Below the pieces are notes generated by a model. It did no database searches. It was not told where the DNA came from and was given only the letters and a program-made list of their open reading frames with translations. A stretch of 64,000 nucleotides of DNA. Source: Loripinus fragilis. Its lineage: Eukaryota; Mollusca; Bivalvia; Lucinida; Lucinidae. Below, piece by piece: positions 9,216 to 21,653 of this stretch. Position 1 is the stretch's first letter. Every line of letters begins with the position of its first letter. The stretch is taken from assembly GCA_964019695.1 (NCBI GenBank), contig OZ026517.1, positions 73,614,665 to 73,678,664 on the forward strand. Reading direction: 5' to 3'. The position numbers were made by a program, and so were the translations under genes.

Positions 9216-10830
9216 AAAAACACAATAAAACACTATTTACACACAATAGAGCTTTCCAAGCAGATGATCACAAGTCTGCAAGAAACATACAAAACGCTAG
9301 AGAACCACTTTACTCGAACAGCGCTGTCATCGCGTGTTGGTTGCAGTCGACGAGGGCAAAAAAAAAATATATATTGGGATATTACTGTGATCCATTCTAT
9401 GAGCAAGTTCTTTGCAACTATTAATTTTCTCGATTATTTTTTTTTTCATTTGGAATTATTATTTAGGTATTGTCGTCTATTCTGGCTCAATTTAAGGCTT
9501 AAAATTCTAAAATTAGCTAAGTACCAGCCAATATCTGGCTAGTCAGTGTCATATTATGTGTCTAAAATGTGTTCACAGACTAATGCGTGCGCTATTTAAG
9601 TCGTTAGTTTTGATTTAATGGCAACACATAATGAAGAATAAGAATAAGTGAAGGAATAGAAAGTTTTGCATATTTCCGTTTGCTATTGCGGGGTTCCTGG
9701 CCAATTTGTAGCTGCACCCCAAATTTGAGTTGTCAAGGGCATTGTACCACTAGTCGAACGTCTTAAGATAATCAATATGTATATAGTCGACGACACGATT
9801 ACTGGGCCAGACCATCCGAATTTCAGTATTATGCGTACAGTATGAAAAGCTTGAACAACTTTCAAAATAAGCTGCCCGCAGGTTTCGAACTTTTTGCACA
9901 TTAAAGTACTTATATTTTGCATTTTATCTAAAGTAAGTATAATTTCTAGAATATAAACCAAAATGCCCTTCAGCATCTCTTCAGGAATAAACTCATATTT
10001 TCAGCATAACTCGGGCGCTGTATCGTCAATTGCTTGCTCACATAAATCTGCGAAGTTAAGCCGATACACAGCTGGATGTATAATTGACAACATTGACTAT
10101 TTTCAGAAGTAAAAAATGACAAAAATATTGTCTTTTTTAACAGCCAGGTACACTATTTGTGCCCTCATCTTCTGCAACAAACCCTCAATGACTTCGCTGT
10201 TCGTATGCAGTGGTTCTCTGACGTGGAGTAGTTCGCACATGTGTAGCGTATATATTTAGCTGACTGTTGCCTACTGACCTTAACTAAAGCCCTGTACACA
10301 TAGACCGAGTTTATTTACATATACGCAAATTTGCCTACGAGTGCAAATTGGCGCATGCGCACGCTTTCACACACATCAGTAAACTTTGCTCCATACGCCT
10401 TTTTGCTTTTGCACTGGCAGGGTTCCTAGTATTTCCATCCATAGCTCCATTTTCAGACATTGTGTGGCACATTAACTGATATTTATCACATGTGGTCTGG
10501 CTCTAGAATCCTTCACAACTCGTTGAAAGTCTGCCGCCTCAATCTGATAACTCCCAAGTCTTGTTCATCTTCCAAACTTTCCGCTACTACGCGTTCATAT
10601 TACTTGACTTATTGGTTGCTGTAAAGGAGACACCTCATGAATGCGTAATTAGGACTGGTCAACCTTAGACATAGGTAAAAGCTGAAATGAGGCGTTGTTT
10701 TATTCAAAAGTAACTGTATCATCTTGCGCCATTACATTACCTCAGTATGGACGCAAAACACATTATTAAGTCCTTAAAACGCCAGCAAAATAACTGCATC
10801 TGAAAAACGTCTATTTAACATAAGCATAGA
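9216..10830. other. Unannotated intergenic stretch
   Basis: No exon, TIR or tandem repeat recognised. Small frames at 9210-9542 (+) and 9683-9976 (-) lack protein-like composition and splice signals. It includes A/T-rich tracts and a dinucleotide-poor GCGCATGCGC-bearing segment near 10350. Confidence 0.35.
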
Positions 10831-10900
10831 GGCAAACATTGTGGACACAGATCAGACTGCTCCTACAGGAGCAGTCTGATCTGGGTCCACACTGTTTGTC
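10831..10900. repeat. Hairpin family H, copy
   Basis: GGCAAACATTGTGGACACAG is inverted as CTGGGTCCACACTGTTTGTC around GATCAGACTGCTCCTACAGG. Related hairpins with GCAAACAGTG ends lie at 26821, 27742 and 63558. Confidence 0.8.
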
Positions 10901-11832
10901 TGTGAGGCTTCAAATATTTTAGTGGACGATAAAAACATACATTTTGTGATTATGTGCAGTAAGGGTAATAAATGTGAGTTCAGTGTGTATACGGTTAGCA
11001 TTCTCATGAAATACACGCACGTTTACACGGCCCAAACAACTTATTTATTCTTCACCAAATTATAAAGAGAACCTGATTGCCCTTCTTTAAAAGATGGAAT
11101 AGCCAAACCACTCCCAGATATGAATATTAAAGTTGCCACCTTCACAGTAAGCGAAAAGTCTATTAATGCCAGTCTGAGGATCTGTCTCTGCTCCACATTT
11201 CCTTGTTTTTTTCTAAACCCCACAGCAAAGCCCGATTCCAAGCAATACGATATCAAGCTGCGTCTCCTAAAACTTACAAGTCCATTCAAATTCAGTGAAA
11301 TGACCAAAATGGTCAGATATTTGAGGAAATAAATATTTACACATGCAAATGTGTGCATGTGTAGGCCATGTAAACGCTAAACAAAATTCTTTTGCATTAC
11401 CTATGCAAAATTTGCAAAATGAAGTTCACTTACGTATGCAAATCGGTACATGTATAAGAGGCTTATGATTAATAAAAGTTTATTTACTTCTAAATAAAAG
11501 GCGCGTTTACATGACAAAAGTCAAAATGATTTGCACCTGGGTGTATGTTTGCAACTGGAAGCGAAATTGCACATCCTTTTGCCACTTTAATGAGTTTCCG
11601 AGACAAAACCAAATGACATCTTTCAAGTAAGGTGGGTCGAGTTATATTTGGTACTAGAGAACCTACCAGTTTAACCTAAGGTATGCAAGGGCTTCATTGT
11701 TCAAAATATTATCAGGTAGAGTTGTTTTTCCCCTTATTGGAAGACCATGTAATAGCGCTTGCCAGTTTTGGACAGGTAACCCATCACAGCTCTTTTTTAG
11801 AGGGCAACTCATAGCCTACTGCATGGTGAATG
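10901..11832. other. Unannotated stretch before the first MULE copy
   Basis: Overlapping short frames on both strands (11041-11358) have no coding character. ATGCAAAT and GTTTACATG motifs recur near 11340-11520. No terminal repeats were recognised. Confidence 0.35.
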
Positions 11833-12547
11833 GAGTTGGGGTGATTTAAATTGTAATTGCAATTAAATGTAATTTAATTACTTTTTCCTAAAATAAGTGC
11901 ATGTAATTGTAACTCAGCTATTTCTTTAGTTGAATGTAATTAAATACAAGGAAAAAAATGGGAGTAATTAACAATTACTTTTAATTACTTTTTAATTTAA
12001 TTTTCAGACCAGTTATAAACTTGAGTTACCTAAGATATTTAGATATTAAAATACTGCTAAATGGATTGCTCCGGGCTGTTGTAAATGCATATCATTTGTT
12101 GTGCTGACATATCATTTAATGGAAAGTTGAATGCAACATGAAACAAATATGAATTTAAACTAGTCATGCTAGTAGACATAAGATAGCAAAGAACATATTT
12201 ATTTCTTCTTTTTTGAAAGCATCCTTTATTAAGCATGTTAAAATGTTTTGTGTTCATCTGCTTATAAAAGAAATGACTTCATGACAACAAACCTTTAATA
12301 GTTAAGATACTAAAATAATACAAAAACATAGAATTTTAATTGAAATTGTGAAAATCATAATGATATAGTGTTTTATTCAGACAGAAGTGTTGATTAGTGA
12401 ACTGACTCATTGAAGGCATATTGTTAAATTTTCACACCCATGATCACACACTCATAAATGATTCAAATTACACTAGGGTGCATGGTCGAATCTAAACACT
12501 ACATTACATATGCATTTTAAAACCTTAAACTGCCTGATTTCCATTCT

Positions 12548-12551
12548 CATA

Positions 12552-12616
<65 letters not shown>
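12548..12616. repeat. (AAT)n microsatellite
   Basis: About 23 uninterrupted AAT units inside MULE copy 1, at the point where copy 2 has only AATAATAAAT. The expansion therefore happened after the copies diverged. Confidence 0.95.
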
Positions 12617-12618
<2 letters not shown>

Positions 12619-12682
12619 TGAGATTTCAGTGAACTTGGGGCCTCTTATTGTTGATATAATAATAAAAAATAAAATAAGTTGG

Positions 12683-12745
12683 ATGTCCCAATGAAGATCG
12701 AACTAGGCATTTCTTGCTTATAAAGCCAGTATTTTAACACATGAG
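12683..12745 (-). repeat. tRNA-like fragment inside MULE copy 1
   Basis: In the minus sense a B box-like GATCTTCATTGGG follows an anticodon-arm-like TGGCTTTATAAGC; the cognate in copy 2 (22465-22530) is better preserved. It is not a functional tRNA gene. Confidence 0.5.
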
Positions 12746-13069
12746 TAATATTTCAGTTTGTCACTCTCTGATATTCATTGTTGCATTATTGGGTACACTT
12801 TGAAAGTCAGCCATCATGTCTTTCATAGGGTCACACAATTTTTGAAAACAGTGATTCACTGGCATTTAAGCTTAAAACTTTTAGGAAAAGCTTTACAAAC
12901 AAATTTCCATAGCTTATCTTACACAGTTGTAAGACTTTTCTTTGTCCAATGTGTATTCCTAAATTTTGTTCTGCGATGAGCTATTAGTTTGAGAAACAAA
13001 AAAATTTTTTTGTATTTTCTTATGTGTCATCAAGTTATCAACTAAAAAACTGATTTTGTATATTTCATT

Positions 13070-13297
13070 TGAGCCGCAACATGTGAATTCCAACAATGTG
13101 GTATTTTGACATGTGTAGACTCAGACGAACCTGTACAATCTCCTTTTAAGCTTAGAAACTCCAAATGGTGTTCAGTCAGTACCTTAAAAGGCATTGAGTA
13201 TTCAAGCGACTTGCAAAGGCTCTGATCAGACTGTGCGTATGCTGAGGCTTTGCTGGTCGCACATACCACATTGTTGAAAATCTCATGTCGCGGCTCA
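13070..13297. mobile_element. MITE family X, complete copy
   Basis: Terminal inverted repeats of about 35 bp: TGAGCCGCAACATGTGAATTC at the left and the complement of TGAGCCGCGACATGAGATTTT at the right. It is nested in MULE copy 1 next to a Z repeat. The same family occurs complete at 30705-30941. Confidence 0.75.
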
Positions 13298-13319
13298 TAT
13301 TTTCTTTTAAAGTAAGTAA

Positions 13320-13640
13320 AGGTGCAAAGATCAAGAATCGATACAATCAAGTACCACACCTGACCCAGAATACCAATGGGAAAGTGACAAACTCACAGTT
13401 AGACGCCACAAACGAGAGCTAAGAGGTCAGCCCTTTCCCAGCAGGCGACAACAAAGCACATATAAACAGACGCGCACGAAGGCATAGCAAATACAAGACA
13501 GAAAAAATATAAAATACCCACAACAGAAGTACTGCTTTGGAACGGTCAGTAAAAATATTTTACTGGAGGGCTTAAACCGGTTTCACGGCGCCAACATCAC
13601 CCTTAATTCAGATGTGGATCAAGACACGTAGATATTTGGT
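13320..13640 (+). repeat. Repeat family Z, copy nested in MULE copy 1
   Basis: Contains CAAGTACCACACCTGACCC, GGTCAGCCCTTTCCCAGCAG and ACGGTCAGTAAAAATATTTT, and ends ATTCAGATGTGGATCAAG. It matches the complement of 5800-6170. Confidence 0.7.
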
Positions 13641-14199
13641 TTGCATGAAAAACCCCTAACTTATCAATGCATCATCTCCTAAAGCATATAAATCAAGATA
13701 TAACAAGGAGATAAAGCAAAGATAAGGACTCAACAGTAAATAAAACTGAATACCCGAGCAAATGAAATCCAACTGGTAAACCCTGGTGAGCCCGACAAAC
13801 AGCCAAAGCATCAGGCCCCTACCATCTCATCAATATATAAGTCATTAAGTCGGAACCATCATAGAGTGTGGGCGTGCAATTTAGTTGCATCATTTGACAT
13901 AATAATACAAGAAGTCCTCAAAAAAAACCCAACCTAATGGACATGTTAAATTTAGAATGCCAAGGTTGCTCAGATTTTTAAGGAATTTCTAACTCATTTA
14001 AAATATCTCGGAGATAAAAATCTGTTGAAGCCTCGTAAGTGGCAGAGGAATGTTATTAATTACATTTGGCAAAGTAATTGAATGTAACTAATTACTTGGC
14101 TAAAAACCATGTAATTGTAATTTAATTGAACACATTCCAGTGTAATTGTAAATAATTAATTACTATTCAAAGTAATTGACCCCACGTCTGATGGTGACA

Positions 14200-15007
14200 G
14201 AGATCGTTATCTGGTTGTGGTAACTTATCCCTTAAAGTACCCGGAACTGGATCTAGTACTGTTTGTAGAAGAGGCTTCTGAAACATTTCAGCAGACAACA
14301 ACAGCATACGACTTGTGTGATCGGCGCTGTTATTCTCATGACTAAATGATTTATACAATGTAATGGAACAGTGTTTACCATTTACCTAGTCGATCATTAC
14401 ATTCATGTGCCCTGGTTAACTTGGAGGAAAGGCCTGATTCTACCGTTCTCACACACTTTTTTCTTTCTATACATATTTTTTCCCAAATATTTTCTACATA
14501 GATTTGTTTCTTCCTTCAAAATAAGGTTAAATGGTCCGTGACACTGTAAAATAGCGCAAACGTTAACACAAGATGAATCTGATAATTACTTTATTAAATG
14601 CGTCCTTGCATAACAGTATGCCTTCTTTAGATGCTTTGCTGCTATTTTTTATTTTATTAACCTGGCACAGGTGCATAATTACACGGTACACACGATATTT
14701 TTACCTTCCGTTAATTTTCGGTATCTACCGTACGTTCCACGTACTTTAAACCCATCTAATGCAATTAATAAAACTTCTTGTACCGTCGTACCGATTAGCC
14801 AAATGGTTATGTCGCAGAGTTCATAAACATAACAAATGGACACAAGTTCGATTCCCTGTGTGTTCTTTATCTTTTTTTACCTTTATTCGACTTTTTATTT
14901 AAATTCATTTATTACTTGCATTTGTTATTGTTATTTTTGTAGGCTCCTCGCCGAGAACTCTTTGGCAAAGCCATGTTTCCTGAAGTCTTCAGTTATATAA
15001 TTACTGT
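14200..15007. other. Unannotated stretch with a tRNA-like segment
   Basis: Mostly unique AT-rich DNA. At 14785-14862 a TAGCCAAATGGTTATGTC A box-like block and an AAGTTCGATTCCCTGTG B box sit 45 bases apart, as in the head of a tRNA-derived SINE; a poly(T)-rich tail follows. Confidence 0.4.
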
Positions 15008-15209
15008 TTTTGTTTGTTTGATTTGATTTTTTACGTCCCATCAACAATCTTTCAGTTAAACAGGGATGGGTCTTCCTGGGTTGAACCAGTACTAAGCTAG
15101 GATAAATGTGTCTTGCTCAAGGACCACAACGCAGTGACGCCAGTGAGGCTCGAACCCGCGACCCCTCGGTCTCGAGTCAAGCACTCTACCGCTGAGCCAC
15201 TGCGCTCCC
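15008..15209 (-). mobile_element. tRNA-derived SINE, family S2, copy A
   Basis: Minus orientation. The head complement reads GTGGCTCAGCGGTAGAGTGC (A box) and GTCGCGGGTTCGAGCC (B box). The body contains the complement of GGTTGAACCAGTACTAAG, and the tail complement is GGGACGTAAAAAATCAAATC. It shares its tail motif, but not its head, with family S1. Confidence 0.78.
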
Positions 15210-15483
15210 TTTATACAGCCTTGTAGCTTTTATCGTATGCTCAATATGTGAAATTGAATCTCACTGCCTTTAATATTCTCTAAAAAAAGTAATCGCAGAC
15301 GTTTTGCCTTTTCCAACTGAACTGAAATTCAAACCACACCTATTTTTAATATAGTGAATAATTTGCAACCGTTTGTTTTGGTGATAATATGGAATAATAT
15401 TTTCACGTGAATCCTGTAAGTAACAATTCACCTGAATGCTTTTAAATCGTGCAAAACATCAATGAATAATAAAAAAAGTAAAG

Positions 15484-15545
15484 AGGGTTGCACTAGGAAT
15501 CGAACTTGCATTCTCTTGCTTGTGCATTTTTCACCACAGCCACTT
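15484..15545 (-). repeat. tRNA-like fragment
   Basis: The complement has a GCAAGTTCGATTCCTAG B box and a GTGGCTGTGGTGAAAA start. It is a probable SINE head remnant, followed by unique sequence. Confidence 0.4.
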
Positions 15546-15683
15546 TTTCTTTATCCGGACAGCGATACTGCATTAGTCACTGTTCCGTAAAAAGTACGGA
15601 AAATATCGAGATTCGACCGAAGATAAATATATCCTGTGCACTAAACATAATCGAACAATATCTCCCCCACCCAAACTCCCTCT

Positions 15684-15830
15684 TTCTCACACACACACAC
15701 CACATGCACACACGCGCGCGCGCACACACAAATACCCTCACACATATACATGTACACACGTACATTGTAGGCTAAGACGCCCCCACACACAAGCATGTTT
15801 ACACACGCACGCATGCACGCACACATACCT
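15684..15830. repeat. (CA)n / CGCA-rich simple repeat
   Basis: Runs of CACACACA interrupted by CGCGCGCGCG, CACTC and GCACGCATGCACGC. Frames on both strands across it are low-complexity artefacts. Confidence 0.9.
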
Positions 15831-17063
15831 AGAGAGGTTGTAAAGAAAACTGATGACGGTAAATGTACAAGTATGAAAAGACAGAGATGATTAATGATGT
15901 AAATATTGACGAACCGAATTCTATACCTTTAAATTATCGAAATCTTTGTAAAGACGTTATCACTTTAATCGAACAAGGCTTACATGTAAAATAGGTATAA
16001 CATAAGTGAACAACAAAAATCCAGACCAGCCTACGCCCGTTCTTTAACGGTGTCTTCTCGATGTTTGCTACTGGAGGATAAAAGAGCCCACGTATGTACC
16101 ATTGCATTGGGTCTTCAAGAAAGTATACCATTATTTGCTGAAATCTGGCATGATAGTTTGTTTTTATGCACAATAGAGTTCTCTTTTACGTGGGCTAGGC
16201 TAGATAGTGAAAGTAAATTACGTCTCGCGAGCTGCTAGATGCTTCGATTACTTAAGAGGAATTATTTCGTTCAGATGTTCGGTTTATCATTTCAATTCAA
16301 TACAGGTATAATCTATATTTTCTCTTACTGTGTGCTTAACAATTAAACAATAATTCAGTTATACGGAGACTAGTTCTTTACAGATGTATGTATGTATACT
16401 ATGGCTATTTGTATTTTCTTAAAACTATTGTTGGGGGAACCAAGATAGGAAAAACGCCAACTCTTGCACCTGAACTTGCACCCGAAAGGTATACTGCTGA
16501 AATTTGTATGTTAAAGGTGATTCTGTGGTGTATCTGAAACCACTATATAGCAAACGCGATTGACTCGCACAATGTCAGAGCAGTCCATTTTCTATGGAAG
16601 GCCAGCATTAACATATAAAAATACTATTGCCATTTATATATAAAAAAAGATTGGGACTGAAAATATTGCGTTTAAATAATAAGATGACACCTTTGTATAC
16701 CCCTGTATTGTCATCTAAGGATAGTGCTTATTGATTTCTAAAGAATGTAGATTAGGGAACCCATACTTTGAAATTAAATTTATAGATTTCTTCGCTTCAA
16801 AAGTCATTAAAACTGCATTGGTTGCTCAAAAACGTATTTGATTGTTATTTATATATTGCTTAAAAGTACATCGCGTAAACAATTTTCTTACATATCCCAC
16901 TGAAGAGGTCTGCATTGCATGAGCTTTTGTAATTTAGTCCATAGTTAAATACTTTGGACAACTTAAGAATCGTTCAACTAATAAATGAAATGTATCGAGG
17001 TTTAAGGACATTTGGCTTATGTATTTACAACAACTTTGATACAGAGGGTCATTGTAGATATTA
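15831..17063. other. Unannotated AT-rich stretch
   Basis: No coding exon or transposon end recognised. Overlapping short frames near 15934-16238 on both strands lack coding character. Confidence 0.35.
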
Positions 17064-17065
17064 CC

Positions 17066-17203
<138 letters not shown>

Positions 17204-17249
17204 TTCGTTAAAAATGCAGAAATGTAATCAAACAGTAAACGCCCCTAAG

Positions 17250-17380
17250 ACACCTGCGTCACTGTGTTGTGTCCTTGAGCAAGATACATTAACTCTGCTT
17301 AGTACTGGTTCAACCCAGGAAGATCCGTCCCGACATAACTGTTGACTGGGACAGAAAGAATCAAATCAATCAAACAAACA
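17250..17380 (+). mobile_element. SINE family S2, 5'-truncated copy
   Basis: Contains CTTGAGCAAGATACATTAAC, TACTGGTTCAACCCAGGAAG and the tail TTGACTGGGACAGAAAGAAT followed by CAAA repeats. The tRNA-like head is missing, typical of incomplete reverse transcription. Confidence 0.7.
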
Positions 17381-18950
17381 CATTTCTTTAAGACTGTATT
17401 GGTGCAAAAATGGCTGCCCATAATTTTTCATGCATTATATTATCGGTCAGCTAAACGGCTTCTCATACCTGGCGCGTAATGGATTTTTGTTTTATTTCTC
17501 ACCCACAACATATGTTGTGGACTCTTAAAAAAAGACTGTCTAAATGGACGTTTTCTTTGAGGACCAAAATACACGCTTAAACGGATTGATAATCATGATA
17601 ATGGAAAAAATCTCAATTTTACGCTCGACCAAATGCATTTTTCCGCAAAATACAATTCTGGTCACATTGCTACACAGTGACTATTTTGGCTATCAGTGCA
17701 CAAAAACTCTTGCCCCAGCGTATATGAAGCAACGCTTATTTGCAACACTTTTCGTATAGAGAAGAATTTTTAGCGATAAGGCGTGTCATTTCCCTAAATG
17801 AGACGTTCGTTTAATTTGTTGAAATAAGGACTGGAGACACTAATGTGTTTCCAGAGTTTAAGTGATCCCCTTTTTTCTTTTTTTAAACAGCTTTAAATTG
17901 AACCTAGAAGAACGGCACTTAGCATGTGGATTTAAATGCACACCGCGTAACTAAAACTTATTTTTGGGAGACGCCCTTATTTGTAAATGAAGCCCAAATT
18001 CCCTGTACAAAAGAATAACTTAGTTGTTTTTTCTCTATGAATATACCCATGTGTACCCCTATGGATACATGTGGTAAATTTGCATTGCTATGATGATATA
18101 TACTAGCCTACAGGAATATCTATAGTCGCTGATTCAACGAAAATCTATTCTGCAAACCTCACTCGTCATCACTTTGACACACACACGCACACACACACAC
18201 GCAATTGTAAAAGCCTATATGGGTCCTAGACCGTGCCGCATTGAAAGCAGGCAAATATAAGGCTTAATCTTGAAACCTGCATGTACATGTTGCACCTTCC
18301 ATTTCAATTTGCCTACGAGGTAATTTGCCATGGTTTTGTCGTCTGCTGATATTTTTTTTTCAAAATGAGTTTTTTTTGTTTTTTTTTTTCTTTTTTTTGG
18401 TAATATCAGTAAGGTGTCAAGCAGCTTGGATCCAGATCATGTCAATCGGTCCAAATTGTTTGCAAAGGTTATCAGCAGGCGACACTAGTAAGTAAAGAGT
18501 TTCTGACGACAATTCAAGCAAATTAGAGAGTTGACGAGAAATAGCGAATCAGGGATATGCATTAAACTCCAAGAGCATCAAATATTTGCCTGCTTATGAT
18601 ATTTCGCTGATAAACTTTGTCAACAGCCTAAGCCAAGTTCAAGCTGAAATATTGGGCATTATCTGGATCCATACTGATTGAAAGCCTACTTGTATTCCTG
18701 AAAGACATATTTTTAGAAAATAATAATCTCAAAATAAAATTCAGCAGAGGACAACAACAACCCAGCATTAAGGTTTAGACAATACTATTACTTGAATCGC
18801 CTTTTAACACAAGCCATTTCAATGCATCGGTTTTAGATGTACAGTGAAGTTTATAAGTCAGTATAAGCAGTGAATCATAGGCTAATGCGCGAAGATTGGT
18901 CCAGTTAAGCAATTTTAGCGTGAGCTGCGACTGTCTTCATCAGTTTAAAC
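17381..18950. other. Unannotated stretch with simple-sequence patches
   Basis: (CA)n at 18178-18202 and T-rich runs at 18350-18400. No exon or TIR recognised; the 71-codon frame at 17544-17759 has no supporting signals. Confidence 0.35.
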
Positions 18951-18957
18951 ACGTGTT

Positions 18958-19080
18958 TTGGGTGCTCAAAAGAACCGTATCATCGAGACGCTTGTTTTGA
19001 GTACACACTAACTATTGTTTGCAAATATTTTTTGGATGAGAAATAGGAAAAATAATTTTCTGTTACGCACTCTTATCTGT
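18958..19080. repeat. Hairpin family K, degenerate copy
   Basis: GGTGCTCAAAAGAACCGTAT, CGAGACG, then TTTTGAGTACACAC and TACGCACTCTTA match 63264-63385, where the palindrome is nearly perfect. Confidence 0.65.
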
Positions 19081-19568
19081 AGGACTGACGAATTACCTCC
19101 ACTGACCCGTATAAGCCATGTTTTATTTATATCGTTAGGTTCACTTGGGGGCTAATTCAAAGAGGAGTGGTAAAAACGCACCAAAAATTCCATCTTATCC
19201 CAGCCTATACAAAAAGTCACACTTATGTGGAAAAAAAATTATTCAATTATGCGGTCTATATCTAAATTCATTTTGCTAATTTATTTTTTAATTAAAATCA
19301 CCATTAAAGAATAATTAGCAAATAACGGGGGTCACGTAAGTCCTGGAAATACTATAGGCACATTCAACAAACACACATTGACCAGCCGTATATTCACCCT
19401 TGCAGCCTAGTCCGTATATTATAATCGTTTTGTCCTTAATGCATATAATAATCCTACTTCGTTTTGAATGAGAATTTATTATGATCATCAACTGTGCTTG
19501 TTATTTCAGTAACATGTATGTGAAATAGACCGTTACACTAAGGTAAACAAATGGTCTATCACGATAGA

Positions 19569-20043
19569 GGCGCACTTCAAATCGAACTAGAGTCCCTACT
19601 ATAGTAACTAAAGTTTGATTCGAACACCTATAGTCGCTACTAGGGTGACGCCACGAACCTACTAGAGATGGTCGGAGCACCGTTACTCTAGTAGATAGGC
19701 TGGTTCCCTACTCTAGACATATCTAACGATGGGTTCAAGATCTAGCACGATGGGTTCAAGATCGGTCAGTAGCCTCAAAATGATATGTTTTTGTAAAATA
19801 AACCTAGCTGAACTTTAATTTTTGGTCCTACTTATTCGTAATTGATTATTAGAAAGCGATGTGCAGTTTATAACATCCTTTTTGTCTACGACGAAGAATT
19901 GAAGTGGAGCATACAGGGCTATTGTATTTGTTAACTTGCCAACCAACTAGAAGTTCCAACTTTAGTCGTTCGGGTGTAAACGTGCGTGCGCATCTATTAC
20001 GTAAGAACTATAGTAGGAACTTTAGTTCGATTCGAAATGCGCC
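19569..20043 (+). mobile_element. MITE family M, copy 1
   Basis: 475 bp. Ends GGCGCACTTCAAATCGAACT and the complement of GGCGCATTTCGAATCGAACT, extending as an imperfect TIR of about 38 bp (CCTACTATAGT). AGA flanks both ends (3-bp target duplication). No coding capacity. A second copy lies inverted at 26980-27455. Confidence 0.85.
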
Positions 20044-20230
20044 AGAGTACATATTTTTATACAGTTGATGTACAATAAAAACGTCCATTTGGCAAAGCAG
20101 TCTATTTTTGTCAGATGTTTGATGTCTTCTTTGGCTTCTACGACCCCTCCCCCCCCCCCCCTAGACCCAAGACGCCCTTTACATATGTTGTATATGTTTA
20201 TAGCGACAGGTCATTGTCGAAAGGTATGCC

Positions 20231-20550
20231 AGGCCGCGTAGCGCAGTCGGCAACGTGTCTGGCTACAGATGCGTGTCTGACTGCAGATTAAGGGGTCGCG
20301 AGTTCGATCCCGGTCCGGTCCCATACTTTCGTGGAGATTGATCATGAAATGATTTCTACGGTCATTCTCCTCCTTCCGCTGATTCATTCAAGAAGGGTTG
20401 TTGTCAGTTACAAGCGAAAGTATGTGCACGAATTACTGGTTAACCACTTGTTCAAGCCTGCCCAGGAAAAAGTGTGGTTAGGTGAACTGACCGTCCCGCA
20501 ATGACCATAGCTGTTGACTTGGGACGTAAAGCAACAAAACAAACAAACAA
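20231..20550 (+). mobile_element. tRNA-derived SINE, family S1, copy B (best preserved)
   Basis: The head GGCCGCGTAGCGCAGTCGGC (A box) and GTCGCGAGTTCGATCCCGG (B box) is the most intact of the four S1 copies. The body includes CATGAAATGATTTCTACGGT and the tail is GGGACGTAAAGCAACAAAAC with (CAAA)n. A poly(C) run precedes at 20148-20160. Confidence 0.85.
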
Positions 20551-21653
20551 AAATTGTCGAAAGGACATCTTGGGTCTAGGGGGGAAAGCATCTAAAAACA
20601 AACTGAAAGACACCAGTTTCACCTTTCCAGTGACAAACGTCACAATTTTAAGTATATTTCGTACGCATGTGCAGGAAGGTTATTGTAAAAATTGGAAATG
20701 AATAGCACTTCTATCCTTTACAGTTTAGCACTTTTACTTTTTGAAAATTAGCAAAGCATTTACCCAAAGTCTGGTCTAAATGGCACCCAGTAGAAAGACT
20801 TAAAATGAGGGGTGGGAGTCGAAATTGGAAATTTGTACTGCTTTGCTAATGATAAATTGCTTTGAAACGTATTTTGATGCTTACTTTGCATATTTTGCTG
20901 CCGAACCGCACCAATTTTAAAAACAAGAGTGCAGTTTGAAAATTTGGTGTTTGTAATCATGTCAACTAGGGAAAATGCACGCCTTATCGCTAGAGCTTCT
21001 TTTCCGTACGCCCCACTCCGACCAAGTATGTAGAGAATAATCAACTTTTTCTCAGTTTATTTCTCTCCTATCCTCTGGAAGAAAACCGATATTACTGTAA
21101 AATTGTTGATGTGAAGCTTAAGATAGCATGGAGTTCTCGTTATAACAAGTTCTTGTCGCTGAGGGCGACTCTGGAGACTACGTAAAATATTTGCTACTTA
21201 ATAAAACGGTTTTAATACATGTACTATCCTAAACACCAGCGAACTATCGTTTTGGCAGACCATATAATCCCATCTTATACATAATTCCATAAAATGGTAC
21301 ATTAGCAAACAGCGAAAGCCCAGGTGAGCTGTCCCAAAAATCTGGGTCTGCACTACCCTTTTAAGAACATATTTGACTTCACTCCAGCTGCGACTGGGTC
21401 TGTGTGGCGGCGGTAGAACGTCTCCCTGTCCTTCACTATAGTGTAGATTTTATTTTCTTGTCCTTTGGGATCATGGGTTTCATTGTGGAACTTTGAAACT
21501 ATTAGAGGGTCACTGATGAAGCCTAAATGGCAGAAACTAGCTAGTCTGGCCCAGAAAATATGCACACTCTAGTTTCAATTCTTTAATGCAGTCTTTGCTT
21601 CCAAGGGATACCCTTTTAAGAACATATTTAATGTCACAAATAGATATTTTCAG
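20551..21653. other. Unannotated stretch before the second MULE copy
   Basis: AT-rich, with short frames without coding character on both strands. 21303-21352 (TTAGCAAACAGCGAAAGCCC to ATCTGGGTCTGCAC) is half of an H-type hairpin. No other repeat end recognised. Confidence 0.35.

Larger units (their letters stand above)
11833..14190. mobile_element. MULE copy 1, non-autonomous, with nested insertions
   Basis: The sequence is collinear with the transposase-bearing element at 21654-24839 over both flanks. The left part is 11833-12790. The right parts are 12855-13066 and 13880-14190. The transposase segment is missing here and a foreign block (13070-13879) is inserted. The termini are imperfect inverted repeats (GAGTTGGGGTGATT against CAGACGTGGGGTCAATT) followed by AATTGTAATT-rich subterminal repeats. 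Flanks ATGGTGAATG and ATGGTGACAG (8 of 10 identical) are a probable 9-10-bp target duplication, the size typical of MULEs. Confidence 0.75.

Noticed and set aside
10310..11530. Octamer-like ATGCAAAT and GTTTACATG motifs as regulatory cluster
   Set aside because: Short AT-rich words recur by chance in this composition and no gene is nearby.
15506..15826. Frames on both strands rich in His/Thr or Cys/Val
   Set aside because: They cross the (CA)n/(CG)n simple repeat; composition is an artefact.
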